Source: Lachnospiraceae bacterium UBA7205
Lineage (GTDB): Bacteria > Bacillota > Clostridia > Lachnospirales > Lachnospiraceae
Assembly: GCA_002490665.1 (NCBI GenBank)
Contig: DKUL01000035.1
Location: 1 to 64,000 of the forward strand
Direction: 5' to 3'
DNA: 64,000 nt
Positions 41,764-50,608 of this stretch are shown in pieces; position 1 is the first letter of the stretch; each line of letters begins with the position of its first letter. A model generated the notes under the pieces. It searched no databases, was not told where the DNA came from, and saw nothing but the letters and a program-made list of their open reading frames with translations. The position numbers and the translations under genes are program-made.

Positions 41764-42711
41764 TCAAATTCCTTCGCCCATACACACAGCGCCGGAAAAA
41801 TACTTTCCAATTTTAAGGATCAGCGACAGTGCATCCTGCTTCAGCTGTCCGGGAAATGCATTTAAGACGGGCGCGGTCTCAAAACTAAGCGTCCTGTCAA
41901 AATGAATATTCCGAAGTCCCTGTATAAAGCCATCCCAGTCCGTAGAAGACTTATTTTCCCTTGTCCTTGTAAATGTAAAAGGTATCTGGTGCAGGTCGTC
42001 TATTCCGTCGTTGTCATGAATATGGAGCACCTTCAGCCGATAACCAAGCGTGGTGATAAACTGCTCGAAGTCTATTCCGGCAAGGTTTGCGTGCCCAGTG
42101 TCAAAACAGAAACCGAGCACCTCCGCATGGTATTTTTCATTGATGCGGTCTATGCGCTCCACTGCCTTGTGCGCATCGCAGCATGGTCCCTCGACCAGGT
42201 GCCCTGCCACACTGTCATATAGATTTTCAATGCATATCGTGATGTTCATTTCCTTTGCCATGGGGGCAATTGTGTCAATAAACTGCTCTGTCTGCTCCCA
42301 TTCTGCCTGCTCCGTCCCCAGATAATACGCCAGCTTCAATCCATGAACCACAATAAATGGGCAGTCGAAATAATGACAAATTTCCATGCTTTTGGGCGCC
42401 ACTTCTTTTTGCAGGTATTCATTGATCCGGCTGCAGCCCTTTGGAACATAGATGGGGTATGGCATATGCATCTGGTTGACGGTTATCCCCGCCTTTGTGG
42501 CTGCCAGCTTATGCGGCGCAAAAAAATGCTCGAGCGCAGATACCGGCTGACTGAAAAAATTATTCAAATCCGACGCATAAATAGAAGTATTTTTGAGGTA
42601 GCTGTTCAGGCTGAAATCCGCACAGGAAAACCCGATATCAGAAAGCGTCTGAAATCCCGCTGACGGATTTGTGTCATCAACTATATTCTGGGTCTGTACA
42701 CCTATTTTCAT
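41764..42711 (-). CDS. Sugar phosphate isomerase/epimerase-like TIM barrel
   Basis: 315 residues from ATG 42711, overlapping the previous stop in ATGA. The AP-endonuclease-2/xylose-isomerase-like TIM barrel keeps its metal ligands: CIENLYDS (Glu), FCFDTGHANLAG (Asp, His), LHIHDND (His, Asp) and SFETAP (Glu). It is probably an active isomerase, epimerase or dehydratase of an unknown sugar or polyol. The preceding gene encodes a homologous barrel whose ligands are lost. Confidence 0.85.
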   Translation of the reverse strand: MKIGVQTQNIVDDTNPSAGFQTLSDIGFSCADFSLNSYLKNTSIYASDLNNFFSQPVSALEHFFAPHKLAATKAGITVNQMHMPYPIYVPKGCSRINEYLQKEVAPKSMEICHYFDCPFIVVHGLKLAYYLGTEQAEWEQTEQFIDTIAPMAKEMNITICIENLYDSVAGHLVEGPCCDAHKAVERIDRINEKYHAEVLGFCFDTGHANLAGIDFEQFITTLGYRLKVLHIHDNDGIDDLHQIPFTFTRTRENKSSTDWDGFIQGLRNIHFDRTLSFETAPVLNAFPGQLKQDALSLILKIGKYFSGAVCMGEGI

Positions 42712-43997
42712 CCCTCTCCCCCATTCCACGCATCGCGCTTTATCCTGTCAAAGTAAAACGACGGCATATACTCGTCGTTAAAATACTCTATCGGATTTTC
42801 GATATTCATCTGCCGAAGCTGCGCCTCGATTTCCTTGTAATAGACATTACAGATAATGACCGCGCAGTCCTTGTCCAGATCCTTGAGGCACTCTGGATTT
42901 CTCACCTCAAGACCACAGAAATCCTCTCCCCACAGCGCCCTGTTATTGTCGCAGGTGTATCGCGGTGGATATTTTTCCCCATAACATTTCATATAATTGC
43001 GGCACATATTTCCGGCGCCGAAAAGGACACGCGACGGATACTCCCTTAAAACCTGTTCCATCCCAATCTGCCACTTGAAATAATCCGCCACCGTCTTTGC
43101 CATTGTCAGAAGTCCGGGGCGCAAAATCGGCGAAAATGCTGTCGCAGTGTCTTTGATATTCAGTATCAGCTGACCGTCAAAAAAGGTTTCACGCAGCCCG
43201 CGAATGAGGTTGAGCCAGTCTGTCTGTGACCGTCCCTGAGCTGCGCAGGTAAACGGCAACAGGGCGCTTTCATGGCTTCCGTCACCGTCGCGCAGAATGA
43301 CAGCCTTTAGCCTGTCCCCCATTGTCAGAATGAAATCATACATGTTCTGACCGCAGATGCTGCATACGCCAGCATCCATGCAAAACCCGAACCGCTCCGC
43401 GCCCGCTTCCCTGTTCAGCGTGTCAATCCACCCTGCTGCTTCATGCGGATCTGAACAGATACCGCGGATGAGATGTCCGTTTTTGTCCTTGCACTGGTTC
43501 TCAAGCAGAATCACCATGTCGTTTGCCTTTGCCGTATCTGCCAGTTTCAGATAATATTCGCGGTTGGCTTCCCACAAATCCTTTTCCGGTATGCCGGCAA
43601 ATAAGGGTCTAATCACAATATACCTGCAGCCGCTTTGTGCCGCTGCATGAATGCTTTTTTCTGACAATTGTGTCATAATTTCATGGGTATTCATGCGTTT
43701 TGTATTCCGCATCAGATACGGCGCATATGCTACTGACATCGTTATGCCATTCTTCTTGCATTGCGCCAACAGCGTCTGTATTATTTCATGCATTTTTTCG
43801 GGGTGCTCTGAAATTTTAAGTAAACTATCCTTCTCTTTGTTTAAATTTTCTTTTCCGATATTCTCTAGTTCTGTGCAGGCACAATATAGAGACAAATCAA
43901 GTAAAATGTCACCGAATCCGGCAGCCGCAATATCCATCACTCCCTGACGCGGGTTTTCCCTGCCAGCAATGCCCGCTGGTGTACAAATTATGTTCAA
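42708..43997 (-). CDS. Degenerate TIM barrel fused to a GxGxxG Rossmann-like module
   Basis: 429 residues from TTG 43997 (AGGAGG 7 bases upstream; further in-frame codons to 44072 encode a non-homologous leader). The first ~310 residues align with the barrel in the next gene, but ligand positions are changed: FCMDAGVCSICG lacks the His, ILRDGDG replaces HIHDND, and NIKDTA replaces the final Glu motif. The Glu in LLENQ is kept. Catalysis by the usual metal mechanism is doubtful. Residues ~326-405 form a small module starting VLFGAGNMCRNYMKCYG, DNNRALWGEDFCGLEV, of the kind found in nine other proteins of this locus. Confidence 0.82.
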   Translation of the reverse strand: MNIICTPAGIAGRENPRQGVMDIAAAGFGDILLDLSLYCACTELENIGKENLNKEKDSLLKISEHPEKMHEIIQTLLAQCKKNGITMSVAYAPYLMRNTKRMNTHEIMTQLSEKSIHAAAQSGCRYIVIRPLFAGIPEKDLWEANREYYLKLADTAKANDMVILLENQCKDKNGHLIRGICSDPHEAAGWIDTLNREAGAERFGFCMDAGVCSICGQNMYDFILTMGDRLKAVILRDGDGSHESALLPFTCAAQGRSQTDWLNLIRGLRETFFDGQLILNIKDTATAFSPILRPGLLTMAKTVADYFKWQIGMEQVLREYPSRVLFGAGNMCRNYMKCYGEKYPPRYTCDNNRALWGEDFCGLEVRNPECLKDLDKDCAVIICNVYYKEIEAQLRQMNIENPIEYFNDEYMPSFYFDRIKRDAWNGGEG

Positions 43998-44070
43998 AGT
44001 ATCTTCCTCCTGCCTCACCTCTCTGGTATATGGTTGGCTGTTATTTATCATATTGGTTTCATCATAACAC

Positions 44071-44097
44071 AAAAGCTGTCCAAAATGAACAGCTTTT
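44071..44097 (-). terminator. Terminator after the putative cysteine-protease gene
   Basis: AAAAGCTGT ... ACAGCTTTT perfect 9-base stem with a 9-base loop followed by GTGTTATG on the minus strand, about 40 bases after the preceding stop. The T run is part of the stem; read-through into the sugar isomerase operon is possible. Confidence 0.6.
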
Positions 44098-44136
44098 ATA
44101 AATTATACTCACATGGCAATCATTCTCAGGGCTTCC

Positions 44137-45216
44137 TTAACTTTGCAATTCTTTGGGTGCTATCTGTTCTGCATACTGCTCAGGTGGATCATTTAACGTT
44201 TTAACATCCAAATGCGTTATTTCAAATTTATTTATTCCTTGTTTTAAATCTGCTTCCAAAAATACCTGGTCATAAAATCTTCTTCCGGTTTCATTTGTCA
44301 TATCAGTGTGCATGACATCAAACATATCTGCCAACTCACTGCTGGAATAAATATTTTTCACCCCAGCATCATTTAAAGACTTTTTCACTGAATATTTTCC
44401 CTGCCATGCTTGTATCAATTCTACTACTGTTCCGTCACCCTGTCTGTAGCATATTAACGTAAATACATGGCCTATATTTGCCTGCACCTTAATCAATTTT
44501 ACCTTGTCTTCCGGAACCTCTTCCCTCAATTCCTGCATAAACTTGTTAAAATCATCTTCATATGTACTTGTATTTTCCCCAAACAAAAAATTTGCCACTC
44601 CTCCGCAATTTCCCGTCTCCGTGACGCATTCCCTTATCCCAGGGCAATCCTCTATAATTTTCTTACCTTTTTCTTCAAAAATCTTATAAACTATTGCATA
44701 ATCTTTTTCAAAATCCAATTCTGTACAGATTTTCCTAATATAATCCCGCAAGCCACAGTCATCCGAAGATGCCGTATCCCAATAAAATGTTTCAAGCAAT
44801 ACGGCCGGATCTACATAATGTGTTTCATCAAATTTTTTTTCGCGCAAAATGTCTGAAACAATCGGGCGCAGTGCAACTTTTTCATCTGGCAAATCTTCAA
44901 CATCTGTATCTTCTTCAAACACTTGATGTTTCATATCAAATCCATTCTTTCTTCCATGTTTCCAGTTTAACTTTCCCCGGCCCTGTTTCCACTCTTCTTT
45001 TTTCCGGTCCCGAGGAGCACACTGTATGATTTTAGAGCGTGATGATATTTCAGTACGGTCATCCGAATAAAACTCATGCCTGTCATTCATATTATGAAAA
45101 GACAGTCTGTCCCAGTAATGCACTGCCTCTTCCGGTCTTTTATCATCATATGAAGAAGCTCTTTTCGAGGAGCTATGTTTTATTTCTTTTTTAAGCTGTA
45201 TATGATTGAAATCCAT
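44137..45216 (-). CDS. Unknown protein, candidate papain-like cysteine protease
   Basis: 359 residues, no signal peptide or membrane helix. The first ~95 residues are highly charged and disordered-looking (SSSKRASSYDDKR, RDRKKEEWKQGRGKLNWKHGRK). An acidic linker follows (EEDTDVEDLPDEK). The C-terminal ~230 residues contain TGNCGGVANFLFG (Cys204 at a predicted helix start) and NIGHVFTLICY (His250 on a predicted strand), then VVELIQAWQGKY. A Cys-then-His order with this spacing is seen in papain-like/transglutaminase folds. No family was recognised with certainty. Such layouts occur in secreted effectors or toxins; that is inference. Between glycan genes it may be a cargo gene. Confidence 0.45.
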   Translation of the reverse strand: MDFNHIQLKKEIKHSSSKRASSYDDKRPEEAVHYWDRLSFHNMNDRHEFYSDDRTEISSRSKIIQCAPRDRKKEEWKQGRGKLNWKHGRKNGFDMKHQVFEEDTDVEDLPDEKVALRPIVSDILREKKFDETHYVDPAVLLETFYWDTASSDDCGLRDYIRKICTELDFEKDYAIVYKIFEEKGKKIIEDCPGIRECVTETGNCGGVANFLFGENTSTYEDDFNKFMQELREEVPEDKVKLIKVQANIGHVFTLICYRQGDGTVVELIQAWQGKYSVKKSLNDAGVKNIYSSSELADMFDVMHTDMTNETGRRFYDQVFLEADLKQGINKFEITHLDVKTLNDPPEQYAEQIAPKELQS

Positions 45217-45279
45217 ACTTTCTCACCCCGTTCATTGTACTCATTTCCATACCAGATTTTAAGCTCTATGATAAACTGC

Positions 45280-45507
45280 TCACCTAAACTTCCCAGCACC
45301 AAAGTAACAATTCAGCCTTCGGCTTCCTGTTACAGGCATCAGGCCACGCAAAAATGCATCACTGCCAAGAGCCTCCTCCGCAATAAACATATTCAACATT
45401 CTCATTTCAAAAATACGGCTAATTTCATTATGCATTTTTTTCAATTCAATGTAAAGCATGAAATTGTCAAGGGTAAACTTCTTTTGCCATACTGAATACG
45501 AAACCAT
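45280..45507 (-). CDS. Small unassigned open frame
   Basis: 75 codons (MVSYSVWQKKFTLDNFMLYI ... VTGSRRLNCYFGAGKFR) in the 351-base gap between two genes. No strong ribosome-binding site is visible and no homology is recognised; it could be a small protein, a leader or a remnant. The rest of the gap shows nothing distinctive. Confidence 0.25.
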   Translation of the reverse strand: MVSYSVWQKKFTLDNFMLYIELKKMHNEISRIFEMRMLNMFIAEEALGSDAFLRGLMPVTGSRRLNCYFGAGKFR

Positions 45508-45567
45508 ATCATTTCATCCGCTGTTCAAAACAATCAGCTTCTGAACAACTCTCACAAAAAATGCACA

Positions 45568-47904
45568 TCATACCTCTTCACCACGTAGATGCCCCTTAAT
45601 CTTCGTTGAGCTGATTTTCTCTGTATATGGAAAAAATACCAGCTCCGCTCCATGCTGCTCCAAAAATATTTTTTTAGATAACCATCCAGGATCATTCTCA
45701 TAATCACTGCCCGAAAACTGCACGTCAAATTTATACCGCATATATGCTTCCTCAGTATTGCCATAATCCTCCGGTATTCTTACAGCTTCATCCACATACC
45801 GGCAGGCGCGCACTATCTCCAGCCTTTCATCAAATGGTATATAAGGCACTGTCTTTTTACCCTTTATGACACTTTCGTCACTTACTACGCCCACAATCAG
45901 ATAATCACACTGTTCTTTCGCCCTGCGCAGCAAGTTGAGATGCCCTATATGAAACACATCGAAAACCCCCGCGACATAACCTACGTGGTATTTCTTTGGT
46001 ACATCATTTTCCTCCTCCGGCGATGAAATCATTAATTGCTTTCTAGGGTAATCTATATTTGTGTCAAACACTCCATAATCACGTATGCACAAATCCTGCA
46101 TCTGCCTTATAACAGATGTACAGTTTTTGATACAGATTATTATCTTATATGTACCTATCCTCAGTTTTTTTATTTCTTCGGATGACATGATAGGTATTCC
46201 AGCAAGTCTGCTGCCCCATTTCGCCGGATTATTATCAAAGATTCCTGCGATATCATAATCATCTCCAAATCTGGACAGAAACAGCTTTGCAAAGTTTCCA
46301 GAACCAAACAGGTACAGCTTTTTCCCTTCTGTTCCTTCAAAAATATTTCTGAACAGCCTTTGATACTCATGTTCCGAATAGTTCATTCTCTGTCTGTTTG
46401 AATTGACAATGCTACTGTCCGAACGCCTAGCTTTATAAAAAAGCGTTAATTCCTTATGCTTTAATATCGAACCAAAAAATACCTGCTCAAACCTTTCAAA
46501 CATTTCGAAATATCTGTATATATGATACCTTTCCAAAACCAATTTCATTGGAAGAATTTTTTCGAGTTTACTGCCCTGCTTATAGATAAACTTTATGGTT
46601 CTGAGCATCAGTGCCGCTGCCGGAAGATTTTCAACAACAAATTCCTGGTCAAAAAAAACAAATCTGCCATCTATAACAAAGCAGTTTATTGATGCCATAT
46701 CAATATACCCTTTTCTTAAGATTACGCCAAGTTCCTCTCTTTCTTCATCTTTCCCAAATGCTATTTTTCTCCACTTGTCTTTGTTGGGATCATCAGGTTT
46801 TCTTCTCTGCCAGTCAGGTTCAAACTTCTCCCAGTCAATGTCCTCATAAGGCACATGTTCCGAAGACTGTTGTATTAACTGCCAGAACCTGTCCAGTTCT
46901 TTGAAAAACATTTCTTTATCATTTACAAGCAGCCTCCGAAAATATGCTGTTGCATTTTCAGTCCTGACATATGGCGTTATGAGACTGTCACCCTGCAGAC
47001 TGGTCTCAAGTACAGTAATGCCATGTCTTTTTAAATCTGCATTGTTGGCGATAATCGACTGTAATCTGTCCTTTCCTTCTTCATATACTGCTCTTTTTTC
47101 TACCTTGTCTTCCCTGACTATTGTGCAGAATGCATTGTTTTTCCCTCTCTCAAGAGAATTCGTAATCTGCCTGACCTCTGACAATTTTCCATCCACTGCA
47201 CATTCTATCAAAAATCCATCTGCCATTGTATGAAACAATCCATTTTGAATTAGTCCATTGTAAAGATCCTGTTCCTCCATAAATACACTGTCCGGATAGT
47301 TGTATTCCGGATAAATTCTTGTCTCAAGTTCCTCCTGTGGCAAATAATCCTCTGATATAATCATCTGCGGATGTGTAAAGCCTGGAAGCGTTGAATAAAA
47401 TTTATAGTGATGAAATCCTGATTGTTCAAACATCTGAATCAATTCAGCCTTTGAGTATACACGTCCTTTTCCAATATTGCCTTCCACATTCCCTGCCCTC
47501 ACATAATTTTCTATACTGTCAAAATTACGCTCCGTAAACCTGTCCCTGTCACCGCAAAAATACCGTATTCCAAGTCGGTTATCTGCACCAATGAACAACT
47601 TTCCACTTTTATTTAATAATCCCCTTAGCACTTTAAGCAATGTAATCGGTTCACTACACTTCTCTACTCCTCCTGCAATGACTATATAATCGTATCCTGC
47701 ACTGCTTTCTGCATAACAGCCCGACATTAATTCTTCAACACATTTCTCGTCAACCTGCATACCACACGCCTGCATATATTCCGCAAGAATATCACACTCG
47801 CTGACGCCCCTGACAAACAGGGCTTTTGCACCCTGTTCAAAAGAATACCATGCAATCAGCCCTTTCGGTAACTCCCTCTCTATATTCTCAACCATCTCCT
47901 GCAT
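45568..47904 (-). CDS. Multidomain fusion: methyltransferase-like, kinase-like, Rossmann-like module and cytidylyltransferase
   Basis: 778 residues, ATG behind AGAGGAGAAGG. Four parts can be traced. (1) Residues ~1-240: class I methyltransferase-like (GYDYIVIAGGVEK, LLKVLRGLLNKSGKLFIGADN) with a weak SAM loop. (2) Residues ~260-490: a divergent aminoglycoside-phosphotransferase/kinase-like lobe in which GYIDMASINCFVIDGR and FVFFDQEF occupy the places of the catalytic loop and the DFD motif. (3) Residues ~528-615: the locus-wide Rossmann-like module (LYLFGSGNFAKLFLSRFG, IFDNNPAKWGSRLAG). (4) Residues ~641-778: a nucleotidyltransferase of the TagD/glycerol-3-phosphate cytidylyltransferase type with HIGH (652-655) and ISSTKIK. 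It may assemble and activate a CDP-linked substituent for the glycan. Confidence 0.8.
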   Translation of the reverse strand: MQEMVENIERELPKGLIAWYSFEQGAKALFVRGVSECDILAEYMQACGMQVDEKCVEELMSGCYAESSAGYDYIVIAGGVEKCSEPITLLKVLRGLLNKSGKLFIGADNRLGIRYFCGDRDRFTERNFDSIENYVRAGNVEGNIGKGRVYSKAELIQMFEQSGFHHYKFYSTLPGFTHPQMIISEDYLPQEELETRIYPEYNYPDSVFMEEQDLYNGLIQNGLFHTMADGFLIECAVDGKLSEVRQITNSLERGKNNAFCTIVREDKVEKRAVYEEGKDRLQSIIANNADLKRHGITVLETSLQGDSLITPYVRTENATAYFRRLLVNDKEMFFKELDRFWQLIQQSSEHVPYEDIDWEKFEPDWQRRKPDDPNKDKWRKIAFGKDEEREELGVILRKGYIDMASINCFVIDGRFVFFDQEFVVENLPAAALMLRTIKFIYKQGSKLEKILPMKLVLERYHIYRYFEMFERFEQVFFGSILKHKELTLFYKARRSDSSIVNSNRQRMNYSEHEYQRLFRNIFEGTEGKKLYLFGSGNFAKLFLSRFGDDYDIAGIFDNNPAKWGSRLAGIPIMSSEEIKKLRIGTYKIIICIKNCTSVIRQMQDLCIRDYGVFDTNIDYPRKQLMISSPEEENDVPKKYHVGYVAGVFDVFHIGHLNLLRRAKEQCDYLIVGVVSDESVIKGKKTVPYIPFDERLEIVRACRYVDEAVRIPEDYGNTEEAYMRYKFDVQFSGSDYENDPGWLSKKIFLEQHGAELVFFPYTEKISSTKIKGHLRGEEV

Positions 47905-47918
47905 TTTCCTTCTCCTCT

Positions 47919-49238
47919 TTACTCGTGCACAACAATATCTGCCTTATCTATTCCCATTTTAATCAACTGTTCTTTCATTTCCATTGCATTATTTTTATTT
48001 GCAATAATGTATACTGCATCACCGAATTTACTTACCACACTTTTTACTGACCTAACACTTATGCCGCATTTGACTGTACCCTGAAGACATTCTGCATTAT
48101 CACATACCGCCTGAATGCTGATATGATTATATTGCATAAGCCGAATTAAACCTTCTCCCCTTTGACCCGCGCCAAATATAACAAGACTTCTATTTTTTAT
48201 TTTATCCAGCAGAATGCAAAACATGGTTATCCAGCTTTTTGCATCCTGCGCCAGAACCATTTTTATAAATTTGTCTTTGTTATCCATAACCTGAAAAGTC
48301 CGGTCATACAGATATTCCCCAAACATTTTCCTGTTAATATTTCCTGCCTCTGCGTCATTTTTTAATTCCTTAAGATAGCTTTTCAGAAAAATTTCCCTTC
48401 CTTCTGATGATAAGCGACTATAATTCCAAAAAAAAGCATTATATTTTCTTGTATAATACATTTTCCATGTTTCTTCGTCCTGTATTCCGCGTTCCATCAA
48501 TTCTCTTCTGAGAAACTCACACTCACCGATAATTTCATGAATTTTATTGTTATCCTTAACAGAACTTCCATTATTATCCACTCTATACTGATATAAAGGT
48601 TTGCATAAATGGTACACTTTATCTGCCAATAATCCTGTCAAAAATAAAAAAGACGTGTCCTGAAAAGACGCTCCCTTTGATTCGTTTAACCGTATCCTCT
48701 GCCCAATAAGAAATTCCTTTTTGTAAATGCCTGTCCAGATACCACACGACGGAAATTCTCTATTTGTGACATCCGTACTATCTATCAGTTTATTATAAAT
48801 TTGTTGCGTCCCATACTTGTGTATTGTATTCCTATATTCCTTTCCGTCATGAAAAAAAATAGCATCATAATCCGCATCAACTATATCCGCATTGAATTTA
48901 ACAGCAATATTGTACAACTCCACCATCATACTGCAATACATTTTATCATCAGACTCAAGAATCGCAACATAATCACCTTTTGCCATTTGAACCCCTACAT
49001 TCAGCTTATGTCCATAACTTGTATTTGCATCTTTGATATACTTTATTCTCTGATCTTCCTTTTGCAATTCACTGATAATCTCAGCTGATAAATCCGTGCT
49101 GCCTCCATCAATGCAGAGAATTTCCAGGTCACCCATTGCCTGCATCTGCGCGCTTTGTACGCATTCCCTTAAATATTTTTCAGAATTGTGAACAGGTATT
49201 ATAATTGATACTTTTACCTTATCTGCTGTCAGGTACAT
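47919..49238 (-). CDS. Family 2 glycosyltransferase with C-terminal Rossmann-like module
   Basis: 439 residues. GT-A domain: VSIIIPVHNSEKYL, CIDGGSTDLS and the metal-binding ESDD (95-98), then FQDTSFLF. A helical middle follows. From residue ~352 comes the module LVIFGAGQRGEGLIRLMQYN, CDNAECLQGTVKCGI, VYIIANKNNAMEM. It is the first of four tandem GT2 genes in this direction of reading, 15 bases after the start of the multidomain fusion gene. Sugar and acceptor are unknown. Confidence 0.87.
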   Translation of the reverse strand: MYLTADKVKVSIIIPVHNSEKYLRECVQSAQMQAMGDLEILCIDGGSTDLSAEIISELQKEDQRIKYIKDANTSYGHKLNVGVQMAKGDYVAILESDDKMYCSMMVELYNIAVKFNADIVDADYDAIFFHDGKEYRNTIHKYGTQQIYNKLIDSTDVTNREFPSCGIWTGIYKKEFLIGQRIRLNESKGASFQDTSFLFLTGLLADKVYHLCKPLYQYRVDNNGSSVKDNNKIHEIIGECEFLRRELMERGIQDEETWKMYYTRKYNAFFWNYSRLSSEGREIFLKSYLKELKNDAEAGNINRKMFGEYLYDRTFQVMDNKDKFIKMVLAQDAKSWITMFCILLDKIKNRSLVIFGAGQRGEGLIRLMQYNHISIQAVCDNAECLQGTVKCGISVRSVKSVVSKFGDAVYIIANKNNAMEMKEQLIKMGIDKADIVVHE

Positions 49239-49272
49239 CTAATCTTTCCTCCAATATTTCCCTAGTTTTACA

Positions 49273-50604
49273 TCAAAACCGCAAATCAGATTTTAATCGT
49301 ATCACTTTAAATCTGCTTCCATATTTCTCAGATATTATCCTGCACATTTCCTGCTCATATTTTGAAGATGCCACTACGATGCAAGCAAATGGCATCTTCC
49401 CGATATCATTCACATTATAAATGTCCCAGCTTCTGTATTTCTTTTGTCCTGATATCGCATTACTATCAATAAATATTATTTTTGCGGTTATACAGTCGAC
49501 ATTTTTTTGATATTCTTCAAGAAAGCGTCCTGTATTTTCTCCGGTTCCATAAATACCTATGCATGCATCCTTATTCCCCATGGGAATTTCTTTAAACAGT
49601 TCTTTTAATATCTCTTTCTTTCTATCTATTATTTGCTGTTTTATCTCGCACGAAACCATTGTTTCCGGAAAGTCACCACATATTTGATACAGTGTTTGAA
49701 TATTCTGAAATAAAACTATCTCCTGTATTTGTTCTCCACATATTTTTAAAGCTGTTTCAAAAAAGTCATTGGCAAAATCGCTATATACAAACAGTTCACT
49801 TTCTCTGCATCTGTCTGACAACCCAGCGACAAAATCTAATTTTATCTTGTCCATAACCGTTTCCATGTCACTTTTGTAATTCGCCTGATCTACCGCCTTA
49901 ATCATTTTAAGAAAATCATTTGCGTGCTCGATATCAAATAATGATGTTGTTGTTGAGTTTTCCCTGTAACGTCTCCTTAACAGGAATTCTGGAATATACA
50001 TCACGCGCCTTGCCGACGAAAGCACCCTGCAATAAAACTCATTATCTTCATAATATATTCCTGTCAGAAACCTCAATTCATACTCCCTTATAAACCTTGC
50101 AGACGAATAGAGAAGACCAGGGGATGGGACAAATCTTTCTTGTAAATATTTATTTGCAAATTCCACACCACTGAATACACTATTGCGCTCTTTTATAATT
50201 GAAGTTCTGTCATAAAAACCTGTATCATATTCTATATTTCCAAATGCACAGGCATCAAACATAACAACATCCAGACTATACTCTTTTGCACACTGATAAC
50301 ATATTTCCAGAGCCATATCCGCAAGGCAGTCATCAGAATCCATAAAGTAAATATATTCCCCTGATGCAATCCCAATTCCCCTGTTTCTTGCAGCACCTTG
50401 TTTCTTATTCTGCTGCGAAATGATTATCATATCAGGATGTTCTCTCTTTATTTCTTCCAATACCTCAAGACTATTGTCTGTTGAACCATCATTGATTGCT
50501 ATTACTTCTATATCTTTCTGGGTCTGATTGAAAATACTGTCAAAACAGTCTCGCAGATATGCGGCTGTATTGTATACCGGAACAATTATTGATGTTTTTA
50601 TCAT
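49273..50604 (-). CDS. Family 2 glycosyltransferase with C-terminal Rossmann-like module
   Basis: 443 residues from ATG 50604 (GGGTGA eight bases upstream; an in-frame GTG at 50616 is inside the preceding stop region). MIKTSIIVPVYNTAAYL, AINDGSTDNS, KQGAARNRGIGIASGEY and DSDD (~89-92) define the GT-A fold, and EDNEFYCRVL is the usual acidic position. The C-terminal module begins near 349 (IGIYGTGENTGRFLEEYQ, IFIDSNAISGQKKYRSW). It overlaps or abuts the upstream gene, consistent with one operon. Confidence 0.87.
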   Translation of the reverse strand: MIKTSIIVPVYNTAAYLRDCFDSIFNQTQKDIEVIAINDGSTDNSLEVLEEIKREHPDMIIISQQNKKQGAARNRGIGIASGEYIYFMDSDDCLADMALEICYQCAKEYSLDVVMFDACAFGNIEYDTGFYDRTSIIKERNSVFSGVEFANKYLQERFVPSPGLLYSSARFIREYELRFLTGIYYEDNEFYCRVLSSARRVMYIPEFLLRRRYRENSTTTSLFDIEHANDFLKMIKAVDQANYKSDMETVMDKIKLDFVAGLSDRCRESELFVYSDFANDFFETALKICGEQIQEIVLFQNIQTLYQICGDFPETMVSCEIKQQIIDRKKEILKELFKEIPMGNKDACIGIYGTGENTGRFLEEYQKNVDCITAKIIFIDSNAISGQKKYRSWDIYNVNDIGKMPFACIVVASSKYEQEMCRIISEKYGSRFKVIRLKSDLRF

Positions 50605-50608
50605 ACAC

